A stretch of 64,000 nt of DNA from Bacteroidales bacterium (lineage in GTDB: Bacteria; Bacteroidota; Bacteroidia; Bacteroidales; F082). The position numbers were made by a program, and so were the translations under genes. Where the stretch lies: NCBI GenBank assembly GCA_016290215.1, contig JAEETH010000001.1:1-64000 (forward strand), in the 5' to 3' direction. Position 1 is the stretch's first letter, and every line of letters starts with the position of its first letter. Shown here in pieces: positions 26,268-34,057 of this stretch. The notes beneath the pieces are model-generated. The model had not been told where the DNA came from. It worked only from the letters and a program-made list of their open reading frames with translations, and did not search any database.

Positions 26268-26681
26268 TTATAGGACAAAACCATCCAAAAACTCTGTAAC
26301 ACTCATCACAGGTATCTCCGACATTTTAAACCCTTTCTCATCACGCGAAATGATGTAATCAACTTGTTCTCGCTTGGCAGCAAAACATTGTACAGCATCC
26401 TCAAAATCAGCATAATCGCCGTACAATGCTTGCTCAATGCAAGCATCACCAATTGGAACTATCGTGAGAAGTTTCTTTAACCCAATAAGTGTTTCGTTCA
26501 TTTTCTTCTTATCAACATTCTTCCCTGCAATATATGCCACATTAACAAAGGTTAAATCAGAAACAATCAATTCAATTCTTTTATCCTTTGCCAGTTGAAA
26601 CAAAACCAAGGTATCATGAATCCAAGGCATGCGGTATTGAAGCAGGTCAAGGACAATGTTGGTATCTATAAACAACTTCAT
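26268..26681 (-). CDS. PIN-domain ribonuclease, VapC-like toxin
   Basis: A 137-residue PIN protein starting MKLFIDTNIVLDLL, with the acidic metal-binding residues visible in FIDTNIVLD, near ADFEDAVQ and in IISRDEKGF. PIN toxins of TA pairs cleave tRNA or rRNA. The ATG overlaps the upstream antitoxin stop by four bases (ATGA), the usual coupling in TA operons, and supports this start over an upstream in-frame ATG. Confidence 0.85.
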   Translation of the reverse strand: MKLFIDTNIVLDLLQYRMPWIHDTLVLFQLAKDKRIELIVSDLTFVNVAYIAGKNVDKKKMNETLIGLKKLLTIVPIGDACIEQALYGDYADFEDAVQCFAAKREQVDYIISRDEKGFKMSEIPVMSVTEFLDGFVL

Positions 26682-26938
26682 TGGCAATATTTTTCGGTGA
26701 GATAGGCTTCTTTTTCCGCTTTCCAATCATCAGACGCTCCTGTTGCAGGGATACTTCCTGCTAATTCCATTACCTCCTTGGAAATAAGCATATTGCGCAC
26801 ATCCTGGATTTTCCCCATTGCAAACTGCATCAGGAACGCTTCAATCACTGCCGACAAATCCATATCATGCGCTTGCGCATAAAGATAAGCTCGGTTAAGC
26901 GTTTGACCATCAATATTTAAATTGGCTGTTTCAAACAT
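26678..26938 (-). CDS. antitoxin partner of the PIN toxin (DUF6364-like)
   Basis: An 86-residue protein starting MFETANLNIDGQTLNRAYLY. The first third resembles a ribbon-helix-helix DNA-binding segment (NLNIDGQTLNRAYLYAQAHD), followed by a charged toxin-binding tail (DDWKAEKEAYLTEKY). It is the first gene of the TA operon and probably represses its own promoter together with the toxin. Start chosen because the longer frame begins inside the -7 box at 26954. Confidence 0.75.
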   Translation of the reverse strand: MFETANLNIDGQTLNRAYLYAQAHDMDLSAVIEAFLMQFAMGKIQDVRNMLISKEVMELAGSIPATGASDDWKAEKEAYLTEKYCQ

Positions 26939-26953
26939 GGTATTCTTTTTTTG

Positions 26954-26961
26954 CAAAAATA
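26954..26961 (-). promoter_or_regulatory. -7 box TATTTTTG of the PIN TA operon
   Basis: Reverse TAnnTTTG 15 bases before the antitoxin ATG at 26938. Confidence 0.6.
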
Positions 26962-27012
26962 CACACTTTTTGAATTACGCACCACTTTTCTATAAAAAAA
27001 GGAACTGATTGT

Positions 27013-27642
27013 TCACTTTTTATTAAATTGGTTCATTGTCCTGTCCGGCCCCTGCGTGACGAAACTTTTGATGATTTCCACGGCTTGGTCCACCTTTTCG
27101 TCGACAATGGGCTCTTCTGAGGGCTTCCATTGTCCCAGCACAAAATCAATCTGACGACCGCGCGGAAAGTCATCGCCCAATCCAAAACGCAGGCGACAAA
27201 ACACATTAGTACCCAGCTTCTCAATGATGTCGGTCAAGCCGTTATGGCCCCCATCGGCACCCTGTTTGCGAAGGCGCAACGTACCCAAAGGCAGGGCAAT
27301 ATCATCATTGACGACCAATAAGTTCTCGATAGGGATCTTCTCTTGTTGCAGCCAATACTTCACCGCCTTGCCGCTCAGGTTCATATAGGTCGTAGGCTTG
27401 ATAACAAGCAAGGTCTTACCTTTGTATTTCATCTCTGCGGTCTGGGCAAGACGCCCCGTGGTGAAAGAGCCTTCAAGGTCTTTCGCCAAGCGGTCGGCAA
27501 TCTTGAAGCCGATGTTGTGCCGCGTATTGTCATATTCAGCACCGATGTTTCCCAAACAGGCTATCAGGTATTTCATTTCGTCAGGTTCTCTTTTTTCTCC
27601 TTTGCGGAAAATCCGTGCAAAAATACTATTAATAAATGACAT
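27013..27642 (-). CDS. pth: peptidyl-tRNA hydrolase
   Basis: Pth releases peptides from peptidyl-tRNA that drops off ribosomes. Family motifs are LIACLGNIGAEYDNTRHNIGF (with the active-site Asn and His), KPTTYMNLSGKAV, VVNDDIALPLGTLRLRKQG and GGHNGLTDI. The core starts at MKYLIACLGN (ATG at 27576); the frame extends upstream for 22 residues to 27642, MSFINSIFARIFRKGEK, so either start is possible. Located downstream of rplY as in other Bacteroidales, but separated by a terminator and a repeat hairpin. Confidence 0.93.
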   Translation of the reverse strand: MSFINSIFARIFRKGEKREPDEMKYLIACLGNIGAEYDNTRHNIGFKIADRLAKDLEGSFTTGRLAQTAEMKYKGKTLLVIKPTTYMNLSGKAVKYWLQQEKIPIENLLVVNDDIALPLGTLRLRKQGADGGHNGLTDIIEKLGTNVFCRLRFGLGDDFPRGRQIDFVLGQWKPSEEPIVDEKVDQAVEIIKSFVTQGPDRTMNQFNKK

Positions 27643-27667
27643 ATTGAATCAATTGATAAGAAGCTTA

Positions 27668-27736
27668 GGTCCCTGAGCCTGTCGAAGGGCCGTCTATTAT
27701 CTGTTATCTGTCGGCCCTTCGACGAGCTCAGGGACC
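27668..27736. repeat. GGTCCCTGAG...CTCAGGGACC inverted repeat
   Basis: Long-armed inverted repeat, same family as 17285-17351, between rplY and pth. Loop is AT-rich. Confidence 0.85.
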
Positions 27737-27753
27737 TCGGCTTTACTAACTAA

Positions 27754-27779
27754 TAAAAAAGGCCGCCCGAAGACGGCCC
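27754..27779 (-). terminator. rho-independent terminator of rplY
   Basis: Reverse strand: GGGCCGTCTTCGGGCGGCC followed by six T. It begins 22 bases after the rplY stop. Confidence 0.75.
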
Positions 27780-27800
27780 TTCACTATGAAAACAAAACTA

Positions 27801-28376
27801 TTACTCTTCAGTTTCTTCAGCGACGACAGCACCGCGAGCGGCGTTGACGGCAAAGATGACAGTGTAGCCAGGGGTAACAGGCGTAACATTCTCAATAGCG
27901 AGGTCCTTCACCTTAATGGCTTCGTTGATGTTCACATTGCTGATATTAACCTTCACATAGTCAGGAAGATCCTTTATAAGACCAGCGACCTTAACCTTCT
28001 TGATGCCCATCTTGGGTTTACCACCACGCATGACACCAGCAGCTGAGCCTTCGAGGGTGATAGGCAGCACCACGGTGATAGGTTTGTCTTCCTTCACGAT
28101 GAGGAAATCGGCGTGCAACACCTTGTCGGTCACAGGGTGATACTGGATGTCCTGAAGGATGGTCTTGTAAGTCTTACCATTGATGTCGAATTCGATGATG
28201 TAAGTCTCAGGGGTGAAGAGGATCTTGGTGAAGTTCTTCTCGGCTGTGGCGAAGTGGATTTGTTCTTCACCAGCACCGTACATGACACATGGAACCATTT
28301 CGGCATTGCGCAATGCCTTAGTATCCTTTTTCCCTACGTTCTCGCGGAGAGAACCGCTCAATGATACAGTTTTCAT
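27801..28376 (-). CDS. rplY: 50S ribosomal protein L25 / Ctc
   Basis: A 191-residue long-form (CTC-type) L25, which binds 5S rRNA. The opening MKTVSLSGSLRENVGKKDTK, VPCVMYGAGEEQIHF and LQDIQYHPVTDKVLHADF are typical, and the C-terminal TL5-like domain ends in an acidic tail (VVAEETEE). Located 120 bp downstream of prs, with a dispersed repeat in between. Confidence 0.95.
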   Translation of the reverse strand: MKTVSLSGSLRENVGKKDTKALRNAEMVPCVMYGAGEEQIHFATAEKNFTKILFTPETYIIEFDINGKTYKTILQDIQYHPVTDKVLHADFLIVKEDKPITVVLPITLEGSAAGVMRGGKPKMGIKKVKVAGLIKDLPDYVKVNISNVNINEAIKVKDLAIENVTPVTPGYTVIFAVNAARGAVVAEETEE

Positions 28377-28423
28377 TGTGTTTAAATGTTTAATTGTTGA
28401 TTGTTTAATTGTTTATTGATTTG

Positions 28424-28492
28424 ACTTGGGACTTCGGGACTTGAGACATGGGACTATTGGGTCTCGTGTCTTGCCGTCGCGCGTCTCGTGTC
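28424..28492. repeat. GGGACTTCGGGAC...GTCTCGTGTC dispersed repeat
   Basis: An imperfect inverted element made of GGGAC(TT)CGGGAC and GTCTCG(T/C)GTC units between prs and rplY. Similar elements are at 50868-50939 and, partly, at 63903-63925. Confidence 0.75.
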
Positions 28493-28496
28493 TATT

Positions 28497-29432
28497 TTAT
28501 TTAAATAATGAACTAATAGATTCGTAGGATTCCACGCGGTGGATGACATCGGCAAACAAGGCCGCCGTGCTCACCACATGGATTTTCTTCGAGGCGTTGG
28601 CAGGCAACGGGATAGAGTCGGTGACGACCACCTCGCTGAACACCGAATTGTCGAGGCGTTCCATGGCGGAACCGCTGCACACGGCGTGGGTGGCGAAGGC
28701 ACGGACACTCTTGGCGCCGTTATCCATCAGCACTTGACCAGCCTTGACGATGGTGCCGGCTGTGTCGATGATGTCGTCAACAAGGATAACATTCTTGCCA
28801 GTCACATCACCGATGAGGGTCATGCTGTCGACCACATTGGCGCGCGAACGCTGTTTGTGGCAGATGGCAAGGTCGCAGCCGAGACGTTTGGCGTATGCCG
28901 AAGCACGTTTCGAACCACCCACATCGGGAGAGGCCATCATCAAATCTTCAATCTGCATCTTTTGGATGTAATCGATGAACAATGTAGAGGCATAAAGGGC
29001 ATCCACGGGGATGTCGAAAAAGCCTTGGATTTGGTCGGCATGGAGGTCGAGGGTGATAATACGGTCGACACCAGCTGCGGTCAACAAGTTGGCCACTAAC
29101 TTCGATCCGATGCTGACACGAGGTTGGTCCTTACGGTCTTGACGCGCCCAACCAAAATACGGTATCACGGCGATGATTTTGTCTGCCGAGGCACGTTTGG
29201 CGGCGTCAATCAATAGCAAAAGCTCCATCATGTTGTCGGTGGAAGGCATGGTCGACTGCACGATAAACACGTGACGGCCACGGATACTTTCATCGAAAGA
29301 AGGTTGAAATTCTCCATCGGAGAAAACAACTACCGATGACTTACCCAATTCGATGCCATAGGCTTTGGCAATTTTGTTGCCTAATTCCTTAGTAGCTCTA
29401 CCGGCGAAAATAGAAACGAGTTCTCCTGACAT
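28497..29432 (-). CDS. prs: ribose-phosphate pyrophosphokinase
   Basis: A 311-residue class I PRPP synthase, converting ribose 5-phosphate and ATP to PRPP for nucleotide, His and Trp synthesis. Motifs are VFSDGEFQPSFDESIRG, the catalytic flexible loop region, DLHADQIQGFFDIPVD, and the PRPP-binding VILVDDIIDTAGT. It has its own promoter box 34 bases upstream. Confidence 0.96.
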   Translation of the reverse strand: MSGELVSIFAGRATKELGNKIAKAYGIELGKSSVVVFSDGEFQPSFDESIRGRHVFIVQSTMPSTDNMMELLLLIDAAKRASADKIIAVIPYFGWARQDRKDQPRVSIGSKLVANLLTAAGVDRIITLDLHADQIQGFFDIPVDALYASTLFIDYIQKMQIEDLMMASPDVGGSKRASAYAKRLGCDLAICHKQRSRANVVDSMTLIGDVTGKNVILVDDIIDTAGTIVKAGQVLMDNGAKSVRAFATHAVCSGSAMERLDNSVFSEVVVTDSIPLPANASKKIHVVSTAALFADVIHRVESYESISSLFK

Positions 29433-29466
29433 TTTTGAAGGCTGTTATGGTTGATTTTTGCGGCTG

Positions 29467-29474
29467 CAAAATTA
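29467..29474 (-). promoter_or_regulatory. -7 box TAATTTTG of prs
   Basis: Reverse TAnnTTTG 34 bases before the prs ATG. Confidence 0.55.
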
Positions 29475-29546
29475 GGGATTTTCAAGGTAGAAAACACAAA
29501 TTTTGAGAAATTTTTCATTTCTTACTTGCGGAAACGAAAAAAACTG

Positions 29547-29554
29547 TATTTTTG
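29547..29554 (+). promoter_or_regulatory. -7 box TATTTTTG of tRNA-Leu
   Basis: Forward TAnnTTTG 27 bases before the mature tRNA 5' end. Confidence 0.6.
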
Positions 29555-29581
29555 CAGCCGCGTTTGACGCGAAGAAACCAT

Positions 29582-29665
29582 GCCGAAGTGGCGGAATCGG
29601 TAGACGCGTCGGTCTCAAAAACCGATGAGGTAACACTCGTGCCGGTTCGATCCCGGCCTTCGGTA
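29582..29665 (+). tRNA. tRNA-Leu (CAA)
   Basis: Class II tRNA of 84 nt without encoded CCA. Acceptor GCCGAAG pairs with CTTCGGT. The anticodon stem TCGGT/ACCGA encloses CTCAAAA (anticodon CAA), a long variable arm follows, and the T arm is GCCGG-TTCGATC-CCGGC. It decodes UUG. Confidence 0.96.
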
Positions 29666-29670
29666 CGAAG

Positions 29671-29699
29671 AAAACAGCCCCGAGTTCGAGGCTGTTTTT
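29671..29699 (+). terminator. rho-independent terminator of tRNA-Leu
   Basis: AACAGCC, loop CCGAGTTCGA, GGCTGTT and a T-run, six bases after the tRNA. Confidence 0.8.
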
Positions 29700-29705
29700 G
29701 TTTTT

Positions 29706-29756
29706 GAAATAGCCCATCCATGTCATTCCCTCGGGAATCTATGGGTGGGCTATTTC
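29706..29756. repeat. hairpin with GTCATTCC...GGGAATCT core
   Basis: Arms GAAATAGCCCATCCAT and ATGGGTGGGCTATTTC surround GTCATTCCCTCGGGAATCT. The core is shared with the elements at 24877-25020, but the arms differ. It follows the glmS stop and could act as its terminator. Confidence 0.85.
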
Positions 29757-29764
29757 AAAAGAAC

Positions 29765-31609
29765 TCACTCTACCGTCACCGATTTCGCCAAATTGCGCGG
29801 CTGGTCGACGTTACAGCCTCGCATCACGGCGATGTGATAGGCCAAAATCTGCAAAGGCACCGTAGCCAATAACGGCGAATAGAGGCATTCCGTCTCAGGA
29901 ATTTCGATGACATAGTCGGCCATCTTACGTGCCAACACATCCTTCTCGCTGATAATGGCGATGATTTTTCCGTCGCGGGCTTTCACCTCCTGAATGTTGC
30001 TAATCACCTTTTCGTAGGTGCTGTGGTTGGTGGCGATGAACACCACGGGCATATCCTTGTCAATCAAGGCGATGGGGCCGTGTTTCATCTCAGCGGCAGG
30101 ATAACCTTCGGCATGGATGTAGGAGATTTCCTTCAACTTCAAGGCACCTTCGAGGGCCACGGGATAATTTTGCAGGCGACCGAGATAAAGCATGTTGTGC
30201 ACATCTTTATATTTCTCTGCTATGTCTTTCACATGTCCGCTGTGGTCAAGGGTCCATTGGATTTTTTCGGGGATGCGGTCGAGTTCCTGGATAAATTCAA
30301 GGCGTTCCTCGTCTTTCATCGAGCCTTTCAACTCGGCTAAACGCAATGCCAACATGGCCATCACGGTCACCTGAGAAGTGAAGGCTTTCGTGGAAGCCAC
30401 ACCGATTTCTGGGCCGGCATGGGTGTAGATGCCCGCATCGGTTGCCCGAGAAATGGACGAGCCAATGACGTTGCAAATGCCCAAAACGACTGCGCCTTTT
30501 TCCTTAGCTAATTGGATGGCGGCCAAGGTGTCGGCAGTCTCTCCCGACTGCGACACGGCAATCACCACATCATGCGGCGTGACCACGGGGTCGCGATAAC
30601 GGAACTCGGAGGCATACTCCACCTTGACACGGATTTTGGCTAACTTTTCGATGAGGTAACTACCCACAAGGCTGGCATGCCACGATGTACCGCAAGCCAC
30701 AAAGACGATGTTGTCGGCATAAAGCAACTGTTTTTCATACTGCACTATGCCACCCAAACGCACCGTATTGCTTTCAGGATGCAAACGACCACGCATGGTG
30801 TCGCGCACGATGGTGGGTTGCTCGTAGATTTCCTTCATCATAAAGTGGTCGAAGCCCGCCTTCTCAATGCTGTCGAGGTTCATCTTCAATTCCTGAACGT
30901 AGGGGATAGCCTCCACGTCCTGAATGGTCTTGATGTGCAACTCCTCGCCCAACTTGATGCGAACAACTTGCTCATCCTCAAGGTATACCACCTTTTGCGT
31001 GCGGCCTACGATAGGCGTGGCATCCGAAGCGATATAATACTCGCCTTCGCCAATACCAATCACCATAGGACTTCCCTTTCGGGCGGCAATGAGTTCATCA
31101 GGATGGCCTTTCTCCACAATGGCGATGGCGTATGCCCCCACCACGTGGTTCAAAGCGATGCGCACCGCTTCAAAGAGGTCGACGTGCTCACTGAGCTGCA
31201 CATCCTCAATGAGGTTAGTGAGCACCTCGGTGTCGGTCGACGATTTGAAAGTGAAACCGCGTTTTTCTAATTCTTTGCGGAGACTCAGGTAGTTTTCGAT
31301 GATGCCATTGTGAATCAAGGCAAGGTTGCCCGATTGCGAGCGATGCGGATGGGCATTCACCTCATTGGGCTCGCCATGAGTGGCCCAACGGGTATGCGCA
31401 ATGCCGATGTGTCCGCTGACATCTTTAGAAGAAGCAAAGGCCTCCAAGTCGGAGACCTTGCCTTTAGCTTTGTATACGTTTAGTTCGTTTGCCTCGTTGA
31501 GCAGCGCCACGCCGGCACTATCGTAACCGCGATATTCGAGGCGCTTCAAGCCCTCAATGAGGATAGGATAGGCCTCTTGTTGGCCTACATAAGCTACTAT
31601 TCCACACAT
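29765..31609 (-). CDS. glmS: glutamine-fructose-6-phosphate aminotransferase (isomerizing)
   Basis: A 614-residue enzyme making glucosamine 6-phosphate for peptidoglycan and LPS. Start at MCGIVAYVGQ because Cys2 must become the N-terminal nucleophile and the -7 box lies just upstream. Glutaminase motifs are HTRWATHGEPN and ALIHNGIIENY. Two SIS domains follow (VACGTSWHASLVGSYLIE, SQSGETADTLAA, EGYPAAEMKHGPIALID), and the C-terminus ends RNLAKSVTVE as in all GlmS. No glmS riboswitch or ribozyme is visible in the short leader. Confidence 0.97.
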   Translation of the reverse strand: MCGIVAYVGQQEAYPILIEGLKRLEYRGYDSAGVALLNEANELNVYKAKGKVSDLEAFASSKDVSGHIGIAHTRWATHGEPNEVNAHPHRSQSGNLALIHNGIIENYLSLRKELEKRGFTFKSSTDTEVLTNLIEDVQLSEHVDLFEAVRIALNHVVGAYAIAIVEKGHPDELIAARKGSPMVIGIGEGEYYIASDATPIVGRTQKVVYLEDEQVVRIKLGEELHIKTIQDVEAIPYVQELKMNLDSIEKAGFDHFMMKEIYEQPTIVRDTMRGRLHPESNTVRLGGIVQYEKQLLYADNIVFVACGTSWHASLVGSYLIEKLAKIRVKVEYASEFRYRDPVVTPHDVVIAVSQSGETADTLAAIQLAKEKGAVVLGICNVIGSSISRATDAGIYTHAGPEIGVASTKAFTSQVTVMAMLALRLAELKGSMKDEERLEFIQELDRIPEKIQWTLDHSGHVKDIAEKYKDVHNMLYLGRLQNYPVALEGALKLKEISYIHAEGYPAAEMKHGPIALIDKDMPVVFIATNHSTYEKVISNIQEVKARDGKIIAIISEKDVLARKMADYVIEIPETECLYSPLLATVPLQILAYHIAVMRGCNVDQPRNLAKSVTVE

Positions 31610-31630
31610 AATTGCGTTGTTTAAAAGGCG

Positions 31631-31638
31631 CAAAAATA
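31631..31638 (-). promoter_or_regulatory. -7 box TATTTTTG of glmS
   Basis: Reverse TAnnTTTG 21 bases before the glmS ATG. Confidence 0.6.
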
Positions 31639-31675
31639 GTGGATTGGAAAAAACGATGCAAGAATTTTTTTATTT

Positions 31676-32266
31676 TTATTGGAATAAATCCTTCACATCA
31701 GGAGCCTTTTCGGCGCCCTCGGAAGCCTCGAAATAAGGTTTCTTCTCGAAGCCGAACATACCAGCAATGATGTTGCCAGGGAAGCGACGCACGGCAGTGT
31801 TATAGTCACGAGCCACTTCGTTGAACTCTCTACGAGCATTGGCAATGGAATTTTCACAACCTTCCAACTGCGATTGCAAATCGAGATAGTTTTGGTTGGC
31901 TTTCAGGTCAGGATATTGCTCCACCGTGACTAATAAGCGCGAAAGGGCACCCGACATCTCGTCCTGTGCAGCTTGGAATGCCTTCAGGTTTTCCTCAGTG
32001 AGGTTCTTGGCGTCGAGAGTGGTAGCCGTTGCCTTAGCTCTGGCTTCTACCACAGCCGTCAAGGTACCTGCCTCATATTCGGCATAGTTTTTCACCGTGG
32101 CAACGAGGTTGGGAATAAGGTCGGCACGCTTCTGATAGGCCGTTTGCACATTACCGACAGCCTTTTCAACGCCTTCCTGTTTGGAAACCAGTCCGTTGTA
32201 AGCACCAACGCCCCAAATGACAAGCACTGCGACAAGGGCAAGAATGATGATCAATCCTTTTTTCAT
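31676..32266 (-). CDS. LemA family protein
   Basis: A 196-residue membrane protein starting MKKGLIIILALVAVLVIWGV (one N-terminal transmembrane helix) followed by a long helical bundle. Typical motifs are YNGLVSKQEGVEKAVGNVQT, YQKRADLIPNLVATVKNYA, and RREFNEVARDYNTAVRRFPGN. LemA proteins are widespread; molecular function is not established. It stands alone and is divergent from ricT with a shared promoter region. Confidence 0.93.
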   Translation of the reverse strand: MKKGLIIILALVAVLVIWGVGAYNGLVSKQEGVEKAVGNVQTAYQKRADLIPNLVATVKNYAEYEAGTLTAVVEARAKATATTLDAKNLTEENLKAFQAAQDEMSGALSRLLVTVEQYPDLKANQNYLDLQSQLEGCENSIANARREFNEVARDYNTAVRRFPGNIIAGMFGFEKKPYFEASEGAEKAPDVKDLFQ

Positions 32267-32322
32267 AACAATTTGATTTTTATTAGACAATAAACGATTT
32301 TCCGCGATGTTTTATCAAAGTG

Positions 32323-32330
32323 CAAAGGTA
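32323..32330 (-). promoter_or_regulatory. -7 box TACCTTTG of lemA
   Basis: Reverse TAnnTTTG about 56 bases before the lemA start. Confidence 0.55.
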
Positions 32331-32343
32331 AACATTTTTTTTG

Positions 32344-32351
32344 TATCTTTG
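32344..32351 (+). promoter_or_regulatory. -7 box TATCTTTG of the ricT operon
   Basis: Forward TAnnTTTG 34 bases before ricT. A second match, TATTTTTG, is at 32374-32381, directly before the ATG. Confidence 0.55.
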
Positions 32352-32385
32352 CATTTTATATATACTGCTAAACTATTTTTGTTAA

Positions 32386-33504
32386 ATGACTGAAAATCAA
32401 CATAAAAATGATATTCACAGCATCGACGGACAATTATTGAACCGTGGATGCACCCTTGGAACGACTTACAACACAGGGCAAAAAGTGCTTTCTTGTGGTC
32501 GTTGCAAATTGAGCCAGTTCGATTGGCTAAAAGACTATGAAAACCAAGAAGTTAAAGGTGATGTATGTTTGGCCGAAGTACGTTTCAAGAACGACCGCAA
32601 GGATTATTTCACCTATCCGGAAGACTTAGAATTGGAAGTGGGTGAATTTGTGGCCGTGGAAACTGCCATCGGACATGATATTGGCATTGTCACCCTGCTT
32701 GGTGAGATCGTGAAACGCCAGATGAAACGCAAGAAATTCCGCACGCCACTCAACGAGATGAAAAAAATCTACCGTCGCGCCAGAGTGAACGACGTAGAGA
32801 AATTCTTGACCGCCATCAGCTTGGAAAACAGCACCTTAGCTCGCACCCGCACCATCATCGACGACCTCGGTTTAGAGATGAAACTCAACGACGTGGAATA
32901 TCAAGGCGACAAAACCAAGGCAATTTTCTACTACACCGCCGATGGCCGCGTGGACTTCCGCGAACTCATCAAAAAGCTGGCCGAAGAGTTCCACATCAGG
33001 ATTGAAATGCGACAGATTGGCGTACGACAAGAGTCGGCGAAATTAGGCGGCCTTGGTTCCTGCGGTCGCGAACTCTGCTGTGCCTCGTGGATTACTGACT
33101 TCCAATCGGTGACCACCAATGTGGCACGTGTGCAACAGCTTTCACCCAACCCGCAAAAGTTGGCCGGACAATGCGGTAAACTGAAATGCTGCCTCAACTA
33201 TGAATATGAGGCCTACGTTGAAGCCCTAAAAGCCTTCTCCGACCCCAACATCGTGCTGCATTTTGAAAGTGGCGATGCCGTACATCAGAAAAACGATGTC
33301 TTCAAGGGCATCATGTGGTATTCTTACACCACCGACAAGGGCAACATCATGGCCATTCCCGTCGACAAGGTGAAGGACATTATCGCCATGAACAAAAAAG
33401 GGCAAAAACCCAAGAAATTGGAAGACTATGCCGTCACGAAGGAAGCCCAAACCAACACCAATGAAGGCTATGGCGAGGCGGATCTTAAGAAAATGAGTGA
33501 CTGA
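32386..33504 (+). CDS. ricT: RicT/PSP1-domain regulatory Fe-S protein
   Basis: A 372-residue cytoplasmic PSP1-domain protein homologous to RicT (YaaT), part of the Fe-S Ric complex that tunes RNA maturation in Bacillus. Cysteines typical of the family are seen at the N-terminus (RGCTLG, VLSCGRCKLSQ) and in SCGRELCCASW and GQCGKLKCCLNYE. The core KIYRRARVNDVEKF and ADGRVDFRELIKKLAEEF are characteristic. First gene of the ricT-gldH-PBP1A operon, an order conserved in Bacteroidales. Confidence 0.9.
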   Translation: MTENQHKNDIHSIDGQLLNRGCTLGTTYNTGQKVLSCGRCKLSQFDWLKDYENQEVKGDVCLAEVRFKNDRKDYFTYPEDLELEVGEFVAVETAIGHDIGIVTLLGEIVKRQMKRKKFRTPLNEMKKIYRRARVNDVEKFLTAISLENSTLARTRTIIDDLGLEMKLNDVEYQGDKTKAIFYYTADGRVDFRELIKKLAEEFHIRIEMRQIGVRQESAKLGGLGSCGRELCCASWITDFQSVTTNVARVQQLSPNPQKLAGQCGKLKCCLNYEYEAYVEALKAFSDPNIVLHFESGDAVHQKNDVFKGIMWYSYTTDKGNIMAIPVDKVKDIIAMNKKGQKPKKLEDYAVTKEAQTNTNEGYGEADLKKMSD

Positions 33505-33505
33505 T

Positions 33506-34054
33506 ATGAATCTATTCGATAAAATAATGCGGAATGCAGAATGCAGAATGCAGAATGGCGCAAAGCGACACTTGGTTTTGCGTCCATTCAGCATTCATAA
33601 TTCCGCATTCATAATTGTTCTGTTTTTCTTGATAGTTTTAGCTGCTTGCACCAGCGAGTCGTTCAACAAACGCACCGTCATCCCCGAGGCCGAGTGGCGA
33701 CAGGAGGACAGAGTGGCCTTCGATGTGGACATCAACGACACCCTCAACCCTTATCTGTTCGGCATCGGCTTGCGTCACCTTGAAAACTACCGTTACAGTA
33801 ATCTCTTCGTCTTCCTTCACACGAGAATGCCCAACGGCAATGTCACACACGACACCATAGAGTGTACCCTTGCCACGCCCGAAGGTCGCTGGATTGGCAA
33901 AAGTAGCGGTAGCATGCGCGACCTGCTGGTACCTCTCAACGAGAACCTACTTTTCCCTCTGACGGGCACTTATCATTTCGAAATCGAGCAAGCCATGCGC
34001 GAACCTGTGCTAAAAGGCATTTCCGACATTGGTTTATACATTGAAAAGCAATAA
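33506..34054 (+). CDS. gldH: gliding-motility lipoprotein GldH with repeat-encoded leader
   Basis: A lipoprotein of about 182 residues; GldH is required for gliding and T9SS function in Flavobacterium and is widespread in non-gliding Bacteroidales. The lipobox is IVLAAC, with the lipid-bearing Cys at residue 48 from the ATG at 33506. The mature part shows EWRQEDRVAFDVDINDTLNP and ENYRYSNLFVFLHT. The leader is unusually long because a dispersed inverted repeat (33526-33617) encodes residues about 8-36 (RNAECRMQN...FSIHNSAFII). The starts GTG 33497 or ATG 33527 are alternatives. The ATG at 33506 is one base past the ricT stop. Confidence 0.85.
   Translation: MNLFDKIMRNAECRMQNGAKRHLVLRPFSIHNSAFIIVLFFLIVLAACTSESFNKRTVIPEAEWRQEDRVAFDVDINDTLNPYLFGIGLRHLENYRYSNLFVFLHTRMPNGNVTHDTIECTLATPEGRWIGKSSGSMRDLLVPLNENLLFPLTGTYHFEIEQAMREPVLKGISDIGLYIEKQ
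33526..33617. repeat. GCGGAATGCAGAATGC inverted repeat within the gldH leader
   Basis: The left arm, AATGCGGAATGCAGAATGC with extra AGAATGC copies, pairs imperfectly with GCATTCATAATTCCGCATTCATAATT. It lies wholly within the coding start of gldH. Confidence 0.85.
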
Positions 34055-34057
34055 GAC

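Noticed and set aside
31610..31630. glmS ribozyme or riboswitch
   Set aside because: The leader is only about 20 bases, too short for a glmS ribozyme.
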